64,000 nucleotides of DNA from DASSKF01 sp035690725 (GTDB taxonomy: Bacteria; Actinomycetota; Actinomycetes; Actinomycetales; Dermatophilaceae): positions 10,671 through 74,670 of the forward strand of contig DASSKF010000117.1 in NCBI GenBank assembly GCA_035690725.1, in the 5' to 3' direction. Positions 56,801-64,000 of the stretch are shown here, piece after piece (the stretch's first letter is position 1; every line of letters begins with the position of its first letter). A program made the translations under genes and the position numbers. The notes under the pieces were generated by a model that did not search any database, was not told where the DNA came from, and saw only the letters and a program-made list of their open reading frames with translations.

Positions 56801-57436
56801 ATGCTGGCCCTGCAGGCTCCGTCGGGGAGGCTTCGCGTCGTCGCCGTCGGCGCTCACCCGGATGACATCGAGATCGGCTGTGGCGGAACACTGCTCCAGC
56901 TGCGTCAGCGCGCCGGCACCGAGCTGAGCGGCTGCGTCCTCACCGGATCCTCAGCCCGTCACGCGGAGACGGCCGAGGCGCTGGCTGCCTTCTTCCCGGG
57001 CGCGGAGCTGCGCCTCGAGTCCTACCCGGACGGGTTCCTCCCCGAGCACTGGGGAGCGGTCAAGCGGACCCTGCACGAGTTCGCGGACGACGGACCGGCC
57101 GACCTGGTGCTGTGCCCACGTGACGACGACGCCCACCAGGACCATGCCCTCGTCGGCCGCCTCGCCCGCACCGTGTGGAGAGACGCGCTCGTCCTCCACT
57201 ACGAGATCCCGAAGTGGGACGGGGACATGGGCCGCCCCTCGCACTACGTCCGGCTGTCCGCGACCGAAGCGGCTCGCAAGGTCGAGCTGCTCCACAAGCA
57301 CTTCCCGAGCCAGCACGGCCACGACTGGTGGGATGACGAGACGTTCCTGGGCCTGATGCGCCTTCGGGGCGTGGAGTCGAGGGCACCGTTCGCCGAAGCG
57401 TTTCTGGCGCCGAAGGTGCTGCTCCAGCTGTCCTGA
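56801..57436 (+). CDS. PIG-L family deacetylase
   Basis: A 211-residue zinc-dependent N-deacetylase. The metal motif VGAHPDDIEIGCGGTLLQLR (AHPDD) and the late DDDAHQDHALVGR (HxxxH-like third ligand) are present. Such enzymes remove acetyl from GlcNAc-type groups. The ATG at 56801 is set by a GGAGGAGGGAGA ribosome site, and the long open frame upstream is a shadow. It is on the plus strand between two minus-strand sugar genes. It may deacetylate the amino sugar built by the nearby aminotransferase. Confidence 0.93.
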   Translation: MLALQAPSGRLRVVAVGAHPDDIEIGCGGTLLQLRQRAGTELSGCVLTGSSARHAETAEALAAFFPGAELRLESYPDGFLPEHWGAVKRTLHEFADDGPADLVLCPRDDDAHQDHALVGRLARTVWRDALVLHYEIPKWDGDMGRPSHYVRLSATEAARKVELLHKHFPSQHGHDWWDDETFLGLMRLRGVESRAPFAEAFLAPKVLLQLS

Positions 57437-57491
57437 CGCAGCCGTGGCTCCCGGGCGAGGGCTCGCCCGATACGACAGTGCCGAGGAGGCG

Positions 57492-58343
57492 TCAGCCCAC
57501 TGCTGCGCGGTAGTCCGCCGTGTCGGGGAGGTCCAGCTGCAGCCGCCGTGCTGCCGAACGGTCGGGGCGGTTGCACCAGAGCGCCCAGGGGCTGCGACCC
57601 GACTGGTGCAGCTCCTCGAGCGCCGTGCGCTCCTTGAGCGTGTCCATCGGTGCCCAGAACCCGTCGTACGGAGTGGCGACCAGCCGTCCCGCCGCTGCCG
57701 CGCGACGGCAGCCGTCCATCACGAGGTCCTCACCCTCGTGGAGGAAGTCGAAGATCTCCGACCGGAGCACGAAGTAGCCGCCGTTGATCCGCATCGCCAT
57801 GTCGGCCACCGGCTCGAGTCCCTGGACCGCGTTGTGGTCGTCCATCCGGAGGACGTGGAAGGAGTCCTGCGGCTTCACGGCCAGCATCGTGCCGACCGCG
57901 TCGGTCGCCAGGAACGAGCTGATGATGTCGTTCAGGGGGGCGTCGGTCAGCACGTCACCGTAGTTGGCGAGGAAGACGTCGTCCTCGTCCAGGAAGGGCC
58001 GCACGCGACGGAGGCGTTCCCCGATCGGCGTGTCCATCCCCGTGTCGATGAAGGTGATGCGCCAGTCGCTGATGTCGCTGGAGATCAGCTCCAGGTCACG
58101 GCCACCCTTGGTGAGCACGAAGTCGTTGGAGTGTGCCTCCTGGTACTGCAGGAAGTAGTCCTTGACCGTCCGTCCGCCGTAGCCGAGGCAGAGGATGAAC
58201 TCCGTGTGACCGAAGTGGGCGTAGTAGCGCATCACGTGCCAGAGCACGGGGCGGGAGCCGATCGGCATCATGGGCTTGGGGGCCGAGTCCGGCCCGGTAC
58301 GCATCCGCATACCGAGTCCGCCACAGAAGAGCACGACCTTCAT
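57492..58343 (-). CDS. Sugar-1-phosphate cytidylyltransferase-like nucleotidyltransferase
   Basis: A 283-residue nucleotidyltransferase. VVLFCGGLGMRMRTGPDS is the nucleotide-binding start, and KPMMPIGSRPVLWHVMRYYA and FILCLGYGGRTVKDYFLQY match RfbF/glucose-1-phosphate cytidylyltransferase. NYGDVLTDAPL holds the metal-binding Asp. It should activate a hexose-1-phosphate, probably with CTP, for branched or deoxy sugars. Its ATG overlaps the aminotransferase stop, so they are translated together. Confidence 0.9.
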   Translation of the reverse strand: MKVVLFCGGLGMRMRTGPDSAPKPMMPIGSRPVLWHVMRYYAHFGHTEFILCLGYGGRTVKDYFLQYQEAHSNDFVLTKGGRDLELISSDISDWRITFIDTGMDTPIGERLRRVRPFLDEDDVFLANYGDVLTDAPLNDIISSFLATDAVGTMLAVKPQDSFHVLRMDDHNAVQGLEPVADMAMRINGGYFVLRSEIFDFLHEGEDLVMDGCRRAAAAGRLVATPYDGFWAPMDTLKERTALEELHQSGRSPWALWCNRPDRSAARRLQLDLPDTADYRAAVG

Positions 58344-59695
58344 GAGAGAACTCCATCCTCAGTCAGCCGGAGGCGTCGCGGAACCGCGAACGCACGAAGA
58401 GCAGGTGCCACGGGTGGGCCGTTGAGCAGGCCGTCGGTCGTTCCGGCCGTGAGGGCCTTGGCGTAGAGCGCGAGCGCACCGTCCACGGCCTCGAGGGTCC
58501 GCTCGATGTCCTCATCGGTGTGGGCCGCCGAGATCACGAGGGACTGCCCCAGCACACCTCGGGCGAGCAGCTCCTGGAGGAACAACGCCCGGAAGGACTG
58601 GGACCGCCTCCCCTCATGGTCCAGGGTGACGAAGACCATGCACGAGGAGCGACCCTCGGCGCTCACGTGCTCACTCACGCCGTGGGCCTCGGCGCACTCG
58701 CGGAAGCCGCGGCGCAGCTTCTCCCCCTGTCGCTCCATCACCCCGACGACGTCGTGCTCGGCGTAGGCATCGGAAACCGCCTCGAACGCCGCCAGTCCCG
58801 TCGTCTCCGCACCGTGTGTCGTCGACAGCAGGAAGACCCGGCGCTCGTCGGTGTTCAGGCCGCCCAGCTCCATCAGGTCCCGTCGCCCCGCCAGGGCGGA
58901 CACGGCAAAGCCGTTCCCCAGGGCCTTGCCCCAGGTCGACAGGTCGGGGGACACGCCGTACACCGTCTGCGCGCCCGCGCGGCTCCAGCGCATCCCGGTG
59001 ATCATCTCGTCGAAGACGAGGACGAAGCCGTCCTCGTCCGCCAGCCGCCGCAGGCCCTCGAGGAAGCCCGGCGCCGGCTCGACGGTCGCGGTCGCCGGCT
59101 CCAGCACGACCGCGGCGACGCGCTTCGGGTGGTCCCGCAGCACCCGCCGGAGCGAGTCGAGGTCGTTATAGGCGAAGGTCACCGTGAGATCGCGTGCGGC
59201 GCGGGGAATCCCGGCGCTCATGTCGGTGCTGCCGATGAACCAGTCGTCCACGGAGAAGAAGGGGTGGTCGGCACACACGGCCACGAGGTCACGGCCGGTG
59301 GCAGCGCGTGCGAGGCGCACGGCTGCCGTCGTGACGTCCGAGCCGTTCTTCGCGAACTTCACCATGTCCGCGCCGGGGACCCGGTCGAGGAACGTCTCCG
59401 CAGCCCGCAGCTCCCAGACCGACGGCCGGGAGAAGCTCACCCCCTGGGAGGCGGCGTGTGCGACCGCGTCGACGACCGGCCGGTAGCCGTGGCCGAGGGT
59501 CACCGCGCGAAGACCCATGCCGTACTCGACGAAGCAGTTGCCGTCGACGTCGACCACCCTGGCGCCGTTGCCCCGCACGATCACGGGAGCCATGCCCTCG
59601 GGATACTGGTCCGAGCCGCGGGCGTAGGTGTGCGCGCCACCGGGCACGAGCTCGTGGAGTCGCCGCTGTGCTGCTGTGGACGCTACGAACTCCAT
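58340..59695 (-). CDS. Class III aminotransferase, glutamate-1-semialdehyde aminomutase-like
   Basis: A 451-residue PLP enzyme. It resembles HemL-like proteins of sugar loci: VPGGAHTYARGSDQYPEG, VDVDGNCFVEYGMGLRAVTL, the Asp of VLVFDEMITGMRW, and the PLP-binding Lys in STWGKALGNGFAVSAL. Such proteins transfer an amino group to a keto-sugar or change a similar substrate. The ATG at 59695 is used, after a GGGGGTG stretch. The 174-base gap before the sugar transferase has TAGCCT (minus strand, 59749-59744), a possible promoter of its own. Confidence 0.92.
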   Translation of the reverse strand: MEFVASTAAQRRLHELVPGGAHTYARGSDQYPEGMAPVIVRGNGARVVDVDGNCFVEYGMGLRAVTLGHGYRPVVDAVAHAASQGVSFSRPSVWELRAAETFLDRVPGADMVKFAKNGSDVTTAAVRLARAATGRDLVAVCADHPFFSVDDWFIGSTDMSAGIPRAARDLTVTFAYNDLDSLRRVLRDHPKRVAAVVLEPATATVEPAPGFLEGLRRLADEDGFVLVFDEMITGMRWSRAGAQTVYGVSPDLSTWGKALGNGFAVSALAGRRDLMELGGLNTDERRVFLLSTTHGAETTGLAAFEAVSDAYAEHDVVGVMERQGEKLRRGFRECAEAHGVSEHVSAEGRSSCMVFVTLDHEGRRSQSFRALFLQELLARGVLGQSLVISAAHTDEDIERTLEAVDGALALYAKALTAGTTDGLLNGPPVAPALRAFAVPRRLRLTEDGVLS

Positions 59696-59869
59696 GATGG
59701 GCACCCCCGTTCCGTGTGCGCCCCTGAACCTCGTCTGCACGGCAGGCTAGCCACTGCCTCCGGCCGCTCGCAGGCGAACCTCGAAATTGCCGATGCCGAT
59801 CCGGAACGATGCGACGGACCGAACTGCATCTGCCGAATCGTCAAGAACAGCAGGGGATTCCACTCCGAA

Positions 59870-61429
59870 CTAGTAGGCACCGGAGCCCTTCGCCACGGCT
59901 CGACCGGTTCGCCACAGGATCTGCAGGTCGAGCATGGGCGACCAGTTGTCCACGTACCAGAGGTCGAGGCGCAACGAGTGCTCCCAGTCGAGGTCGCTGC
60001 GCCCACTGACCTGCCACAGCCCGGTCATCCCCGGCTGGACCCGGAGGCGCCGGAAGGCGTCCTGCTCGTAGAGGGTCACCTCGTGCGGGAGCGGGGGACG
60101 TGGTCCCACGAGCGACATGTCACCCCGGATGACGTTGAACAGCTGCGGCAGCTCATCCAGGGAGTACCGCCGCAGGAAGGCGCCGAACCTGGTGACGCGC
60201 GGGTCGTCGACACGCTTGTACAGCACGGTGTTCGTGTCGTGCCCACCCGCGACCACGTCCGGGAGCCGTGCCTCGGCATCAGCCACCATGGTGCGGAACT
60301 TGATCATCTCGAACCGCCGGCCACGCGTGCCCACCCGGACCTGCTTGAACAGCACCGGTCCCGGCGACGTCAGCCGGACCCCGAGTGCCAGCGCGAGCAG
60401 CAACGGCATGGCCACGGTCGTGAGTGCGACGGCCAGGCTCCGGTCGAGTGCGTGCTTGAACGCGACCTGCGCACCGGTCGTCGTGGGACGGTTCACGTGC
60501 AGGAGCAGGGCACTCGCCTCGCTGCGGATCGACAGCCGCGGTGCCGCGACCTCGAAGATGCCCGGCGAGACGAGGAGCTCGACTCCGCGTTCCTCCAGCT
60601 CCCAGGCCAGTTGCCGGAGCGCGTAGCCGGACAGGTCCGGGTCGTTGGCCACGGCAACGACCTCGGCACGCAGCTCGTCCACGAGGTCCAGGATCTGCGT
60701 CGGGCTCCCGTGCACCGGGACGTCCCTGATCTCCGCCGGAAGGGTCTGCGGGTCCACGGCGGCAGAGGTGCACAGCGCGATGGCGTCGAGCGTGGGCCCG
60801 GACGAGGTGCGCAGCTCGTGCAGCAGGAGGGTCGCCGTCGTGGGGTGTCCGACCACGATGGTGCGCTGGCGGCACCGGCCCGCTGCCCGCTGACGGCCCA
60901 GCCAGCCGCGCATGATCCGGCGGCCGACCATGCTCAGGACGAAGATGGACGGGATCAGGACCAGCACATAGAGCCGGGCGACGTTCTGCTTGAACGCGAA
61001 GGACGCGAAGCCGACGGTGGCCAGGAGGATCAGCGCGCCGCGGAACAGGGCGCGGTACTCCTCCACACCGACCCCCAGGTAGCGCGTCTCGTACCCGTGC
61101 GCCAGGTGGACCACGGGCAGCCACGCGAGGGCGATGATCAGGCTGGTGACGACGTACTGCACGCTGATGGCCCCGCCGAAGCGGGTCATGGAGGCGATGG
61201 CGACGGAGGCCAGGGCGAAGACGAAGTCGAGGAGGACCACCCGGCGGCGGTAGCACGCCAGCCAGTTCCGGCCGTCACCCAGGGCGAGTGACCACCGTTC
61301 GCTCGCCCGCAGCGGACGGGCCGACATCGGCTCCGGCTGGGGGAAGACGGCCGACAGGAGGCTGCTGGCGTCGTCGACCGCCGGGACGACTCCGCTTGCC
61401 TCCCCCTCGACTCCCGAGTGCTTCTTCAC
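59870..61429 (-). CDS. Priming sugar transferase (polyisoprenyl-phosphate hexose-1-phosphate transferase)
   Basis: A 519-residue WbaP/CpsE-type enzyme that puts the first sugar-phosphate onto undecaprenyl phosphate. Four or five helices (about 60-170), a nucleotide-sugar-like domain with TIVVGHPTTATLLLHELRTS, a further helix near 335-355, and the C-terminal catalytic domain with SPGPVLFKQVRVGTRGRRFE, MIKFRTMVADAEARLPD, YSLDELPQLFNVIRGDMSLV and GPRPPLPHEV. It ends with VQPGMTGLWQVSGRSDL. GTG 61429 has a GGAGGG ribosome site. It is first in the locus after a regulatory region. Confidence 0.95.
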   Translation of the reverse strand: MKKHSGVEGEASGVVPAVDDASSLLSAVFPQPEPMSARPLRASERWSLALGDGRNWLACYRRRVVLLDFVFALASVAIASMTRFGGAISVQYVVTSLIIALAWLPVVHLAHGYETRYLGVGVEEYRALFRGALILLATVGFASFAFKQNVARLYVLVLIPSIFVLSMVGRRIMRGWLGRQRAAGRCRQRTIVVGHPTTATLLLHELRTSSGPTLDAIALCTSAAVDPQTLPAEIRDVPVHGSPTQILDLVDELRAEVVAVANDPDLSGYALRQLAWELEERGVELLVSPGIFEVAAPRLSIRSEASALLLHVNRPTTTGAQVAFKHALDRSLAVALTTVAMPLLLALALGVRLTSPGPVLFKQVRVGTRGRRFEMIKFRTMVADAEARLPDVVAGGHDTNTVLYKRVDDPRVTRFGAFLRRYSLDELPQLFNVIRGDMSLVGPRPPLPHEVTLYEQDAFRRLRVQPGMTGLWQVSGRSDLDWEHSLRLDLWYVDNWSPMLDLQILWRTGRAVAKGSGAY

Positions 61430-61500
61430 CCCACTGCTCCCTCCACATGGACAGGGACTCGTGGTGGACGCTAGACCGGCCCTTCGACCACCCGCAGGAG

Positions 61501-61539
61501 ATTCAAGAAATCACCATCGTCAGGTCAAGAAATGGTCAA
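61501..61539 (-). promoter_or_regulatory. Promoter region of the polysaccharide locus
   Basis: On the minus strand TTGACC (61528-61523), 16 bases, then TTGAAT (61506-61501) looks like a -35/-10 pair. A second TTGACC lies 11 bases further upstream (61539-61534), one helical turn away. TTTCTTGA occurs twice. The region is AT-rich compared with its flanks (61500-61620). The message would have a leader of about 65 bases before GTG 61429. The rest of the 241-base gap to pth shows no other clear element. Confidence 0.5.
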
Positions 61540-61670
61540 GTAGTTGATCCGGGCCCGTGGCTCTCTGGCCCAAAATGACGCAGGGAGTAACCGATTCGGA
61601 TGATGATGACATTTGTCGGTTCTCCGTCGCGCCGTGGCCGCGGCATGGTAGAAGCCGGGCCCGCGGCACG

Positions 61671-62276
61671 TCAGCGCGGGGAGTGGAAGCGCTGCTGGGT
61701 CGCCTCGAGGCCGAGGGAGACGAGGTCCTGCACCGCATCGACGGCGTCGCCGAGCAGGAACGGCAGCTCCGTGCGCTCACCGGCCGAGAAGTCCTTCAGC
61801 ACGTATGCCGCCGGGTCCATCCGCCCGGGCGGCCGGCCGATGCCGGTGCGGACCCTCAGGTAGTCCTTCGAGCCCAGGGACGTGGTGATCGACCGCAGAC
61901 CGTTGTGGCCGCCCTCACCGCCACCACGCTTGAGCCGGACCTGCCCGAACGGGATGTCCAGCTCGTCGTGGACCACGACCACCCGCTCGAGCGCCACCCG
62001 GAAGTACCGCACCAGCCCGGCCACCGGGCCACCGGACTCGTTCATGTAGGACAGCGGCGTCGCGAGCACCGCCTTCGGCCCGGGAGCACCGCCCGGACCG
62101 GTCCCCAAGCGGGTCTCGGCGACGACGGCCCGGCTGCGGTGGGACCGCAGCTTCTCCCCCACCTGCTGCGCCATCTCCGCGACGACCATCGCGCCGACGT
62201 TGTGCCGGTTGCCGGCGAATCGCGGACCAGGGTTGCCCAGGCCGACGACGAGCCACGTCTCCACGGCGGACGTCAC
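61671..62276 (-). CDS. pth: Peptidyl-tRNA hydrolase
   Basis: Releases peptides from peptidyl-tRNA. The 201-residue protein has [20 protein letters not shown] with the catalytic His, [40 protein letters not shown] and [20 protein letters not shown] with the conserved Asn and Asp. GTG 62276 overlaps the agmatinase stop (GTGA), which fixes the start; the open frame upstream is a shadow of that gene. It lies at the other edge of the polysaccharide locus from mfd. Confidence 0.97.
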   Translation of the reverse strand: MTSAVETWLVVGLGNPGPRFAGNRHNVGAMVVAEMAQQVGEKLRSHRSRAVVAETRLGTGPGGAPGPKAVLATPLSYMNESGGPVAGLVRYFRVALERVVVVHDELDIPFGQVRLKRGGGEGGHNGLRSITTSLGSKDYLRVRTGIGRPPGRMDPAAYVLKDFSAGERTELPFLLGDAVDAVQDLVSLGLEATQQRFHSPR

Positions 62277-63223
62277 CGCCGGGGAGCCATCGCCGACACC
62301 AGCTCGTAGAGCACGTGCGACGCGGCGATGCCGGTCAGCTGGGCGTGGTCGTAGGCCGGTGCCACCTCCACGACGTCGGCGCCGACGATGCGCAGGGCCG
62401 GCAGGGCCCGGATCATCCGCAGCAGCTCGCGACTGGTCAGGCCGCCCGCCTCGGGCGTCCCGGTCCCCGGCGCGTGCGCCGGGTCGAGCACGTCGATGTC
62501 GACCGAGACGTAGACCGGGCGGTCGCCGAGTCGGGCGAGCATCCGCTCGATCGCCGTCGCGGCGCCCTCCTCCTCGACCTCGTGGGAGCCGATGAGGGTG
62601 AACCCGAGCCGCGAGTCGTCGCGCAGGTCGGCGGGGCCGTACAGCGGTCCCCGGATGCCGACGTGCAGCGAGCCCTCGGGGTCGATGAGGCCCTCCTCGG
62701 AGGCGCGCCGGAACGGCGTGCCGTGGGTCGTGGCGGCACCGAAGTAGGTGTCCCACGTGTCGAGGTGGGCGTCGAAGTGCAGGACGGCGACCGGACCGTG
62801 CTCGCGCGCCACGTTCCGCAGGAGGGGCAGCGCGATGGTGTGGTCGCCCCCGATCGTCAGCAGGCGGGTGCCGTCGCCGGTCAGCTCCCGGGCTCCCGCC
62901 TCGACCTGCCGCACCGCCTCGTCGATGTCGAACGGGTTCGCGACCAGGTCACCGGCGTCGGCGACCTGCTGGAGCGCGAACGGCTCGACGTCCTGCGCGG
63001 GGTGGTAGGGCCGCAGCAGCCGCGAGGACTCGCGCACGTGCGAGGGGCCGAAGCGCGCGCCCGGCCGGTAGCTCACCCCGCTGTCGAACGGCACACCGAC
63101 GACCGCGACGTCCGCCCGGGCGACGTCCTCGAGGCGAGGAAGGCGCGCAAAGGTGGCCAGCCCGGCATACCGCGGGCTGACCGACCCGTCGGGCGGCCCC
63201 ACCGGGCCGTCGGTGTCACTCAC
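62273..63223 (-). CDS. Agmatinase / ureohydrolase family protein
   Basis: A 316-residue manganese ureohydrolase. Metal ligands are in [16 protein letters not shown] (GGDH), [17 protein letters not shown] (DAHxD) and [20 protein letters not shown] (DxDxxDP), all intact. [19 protein letters not shown] is the start motif of the agmatinase group. It would yield putrescine and urea from agmatine, though guanidino substrates vary in this family. It lies between rplY and pth, where actinomycetes usually have no such gene. Confidence 0.94.
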   Translation of the reverse strand: MSDTDGPVGPPDGSVSPRYAGLATFARLPRLEDVARADVAVVGVPFDSGVSYRPGARFGPSHVRESSRLLRPYHPAQDVEPFALQQVADAGDLVANPFDIDEAVRQVEAGARELTGDGTRLLTIGGDHTIALPLLRNVAREHGPVAVLHFDAHLDTWDTYFGAATTHGTPFRRASEEGLIDPEGSLHVGIRGPLYGPADLRDDSRLGFTLIGSHEVEEEGAATAIERMLARLGDRPVYVSVDIDVLDPAHAPGTGTPEAGGLTSRELLRMIRALPALRIVGADVVEVAPAYDHAQLTGIAASHVLYELVSAMAPRR

Positions 63224-63264
63224 GGAGGAGAACCGTCTCGCGGGGCGGCAGACCCCTGCGGGGC

Positions 63265-63966
63265 TCAGGCCTCCTCGGAGGACTCGTCGGAGCCCTCCTC
63301 GGCCTGCTCCTCGCTGGCCTCGGCGGAGGCCTCGGCGGCCGCCTCGTCGCTCTCCTCGTGCTCGATGCCGGCCTCCTCCTCGGCCTCGGCCAGCTCGGCC
63401 TCCAGCGCCTCCTCGGACATGGCCTGCGAGATCCCGACGACGAGGTACTCCGGGTCGGTCACGAGCTCGGCGCCGGCGGGGAGGGTGAGCTCACCGGCGA
63501 GGATGCGCGCGCCCACCTCGAGGCCCTCGACGTCGATGACGAGGTTCTCCGGGATGTTGGTCGCGTCCACGGCCAGCTCGATGGTCTGCAGGTCGACGTT
63601 GACCAGGGTCTCGGGAGCGGCCTCGCCCTCGATGTGGACCGGCACCTCGACGTTGACCTTCTCGCCCTTGCGGACCACCACGAGGTCGACGTGCTCGATG
63701 AAGCCCTTGAGGATGTCGCGCTGCACGTCACGGGCCAGCGCCAGCTGCTCCTTGCCGTCGACCTCGATGGTCAGCAGGGCGTTCGTGTGCTTCAGCGCCA
63801 TCATCGTGGCGTGGCCCGGGAGGGTGATGTGCACGGGCGCCTCGCCGTGCCCGTACATCACGGCGGGCACCTTGTCGGCGCGCCGGATGCGGCGGGCCGC
63901 GCCCTTGCCGAACTCGGTGCGGGGCTCGGCGCCGATGCGGATGCTGTCAGAGCTGCTGGGGGCCAC
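63265..63966 (-). CDS. rplY: 50S ribosomal protein L25 (general stress protein Ctc form)
   Basis: Binds 5S rRNA in the large subunit. The 233-residue protein has an L25 domain (about 10-95; [38 protein letters not shown]), then the TL5/Ctc C-terminal domain to about 185, and an acidic tail of about 45 residues rich in Glu and Ala, such as [17 protein letters not shown]. An AGGAG ribosome site precedes the start. A short hairpin, GCCCCGCAGGGG, follows its stop. Confidence 0.97.
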   Translation of the reverse strand: MAPSSSDSIRIGAEPRTEFGKGAARRIRRADKVPAVMYGHGEAPVHITLPGHATMMALKHTNALLTIEVDGKEQLALARDVQRDILKGFIEHVDLVVVRKGEKVNVEVPVHIEGEAAPETLVNVDLQTIELAVDATNIPENLVIDVEGLEVGARILAGELTLPAGAELVTDPEYLVVGISQAMSEEALEAELAEAEEEAGIEHEESDEAAAEASAEASEEQAEEGSDESSEEA

Positions 63967-64000
63967 GGGATCTCCTGGGTCGAGGTCGGCTCACTGGACG

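Noticed and set aside
29249..61418. Shared 12-mer AGCACTCGGGAG, in opposite orientation, near both ends of the polysaccharide locus
   Set aside because: One copy is the arm of a terminator-like hairpin and the other is inside the coding start of the sugar transferase. The match does not extend, so it gives no evidence for insertion by recombination.

Overview
The window is high-GC DNA read as an actinomycete chromosome. Evidence: many GTG starts, 4-base GTGA/ATGA gene overlaps, apparently leaderless genes with a TANNNT hexamer 5-7 bases before the start codon, an HspR-type HAIR operator, and the gene order mfd - lipoprotein - mazG - eno - divIC-like - DUF501 - ppx. Gene content suits Micrococcales, perhaps near Intrasporangiaceae or Ornithinimicrobiaceae. 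The family-level placement is inference.

Region 1 (1-19.3 kb) is ordinary chromosome with some decay. It holds a partial GHL10 glycosyl hydrolase, msrA, a broken endonuclease V gene, an ABM-type monooxygenase, hsp20 under a HAIR operator, an epoxide-hydrolase-like enzyme divergent from a TetR regulator, a small zinc-ribbon protein, a YigZ/IMPACT protein, a broken LLM-type flavin oxidoreductase, a TRIC channel, a dimethylargininase, a YdcF-type membrane protein, a large PAP2/kinase/flippase fusion, a MarR-MFS divergent pair, CBS with a second MarR, an SGNH hydrolase, a thiolase, and a BI-1 family protein. Two intergenic spots carry degenerate copies of one repeat module. A third carries a different 73-bp inverted repeat.

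Region 2 (19.2-29.2 kb, minus strand) has a tRNA with a UAA anticodon and a short variable loop, then the conserved block udgB - ppx - DUF501 - divIC-like - eno - mazG - SurA-like lipoprotein - mfd.

Region 3 (29.3-61.4 kb) is a roughly 32-kb polysaccharide locus lying between mfd and pth. It encodes a priming sugar transferase with its own AT-rich promoter region, a CDP-sugar-type nucleotidyltransferase, a class III aminotransferase, a PIG-L deacetylase, an RmlC-like epimerase, a UDP-glucose/GDP-mannose-type dehydrogenase, an SDR epimerase, two C-methyltransferase-like proteins, four glycosyltransferases, a pyruvyl transferase, acyltransferases (one broken), a flippase, an O-antigen-ligase-type polymerase, two Wzz-like proteins whose kinase halves have lost the P-loop, AsnB, a two-domain zinc-dehydrogenase/Gfo-Idh-MocA protein, a heparinase II/III-like lyase, a PAP2 phosphatase and a parallel beta-helix protein. 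Together they suggest a Wzx/Wzy-type surface polysaccharide containing uronic acid (possibly amidated), pyruvate, acyl and branched or amino sugars.

Region 4 (61.7-64 kb, minus strand) is pth - speB - rplY. This block lies next to mfd-mazG-eno in many actinomycetes, so the polysaccharide locus appears to split it.

The only gene-free stretches longer than 300 bases are 1803-2196, 5846-6389 and about 36574-37215. Each is filled by a decayed gene.
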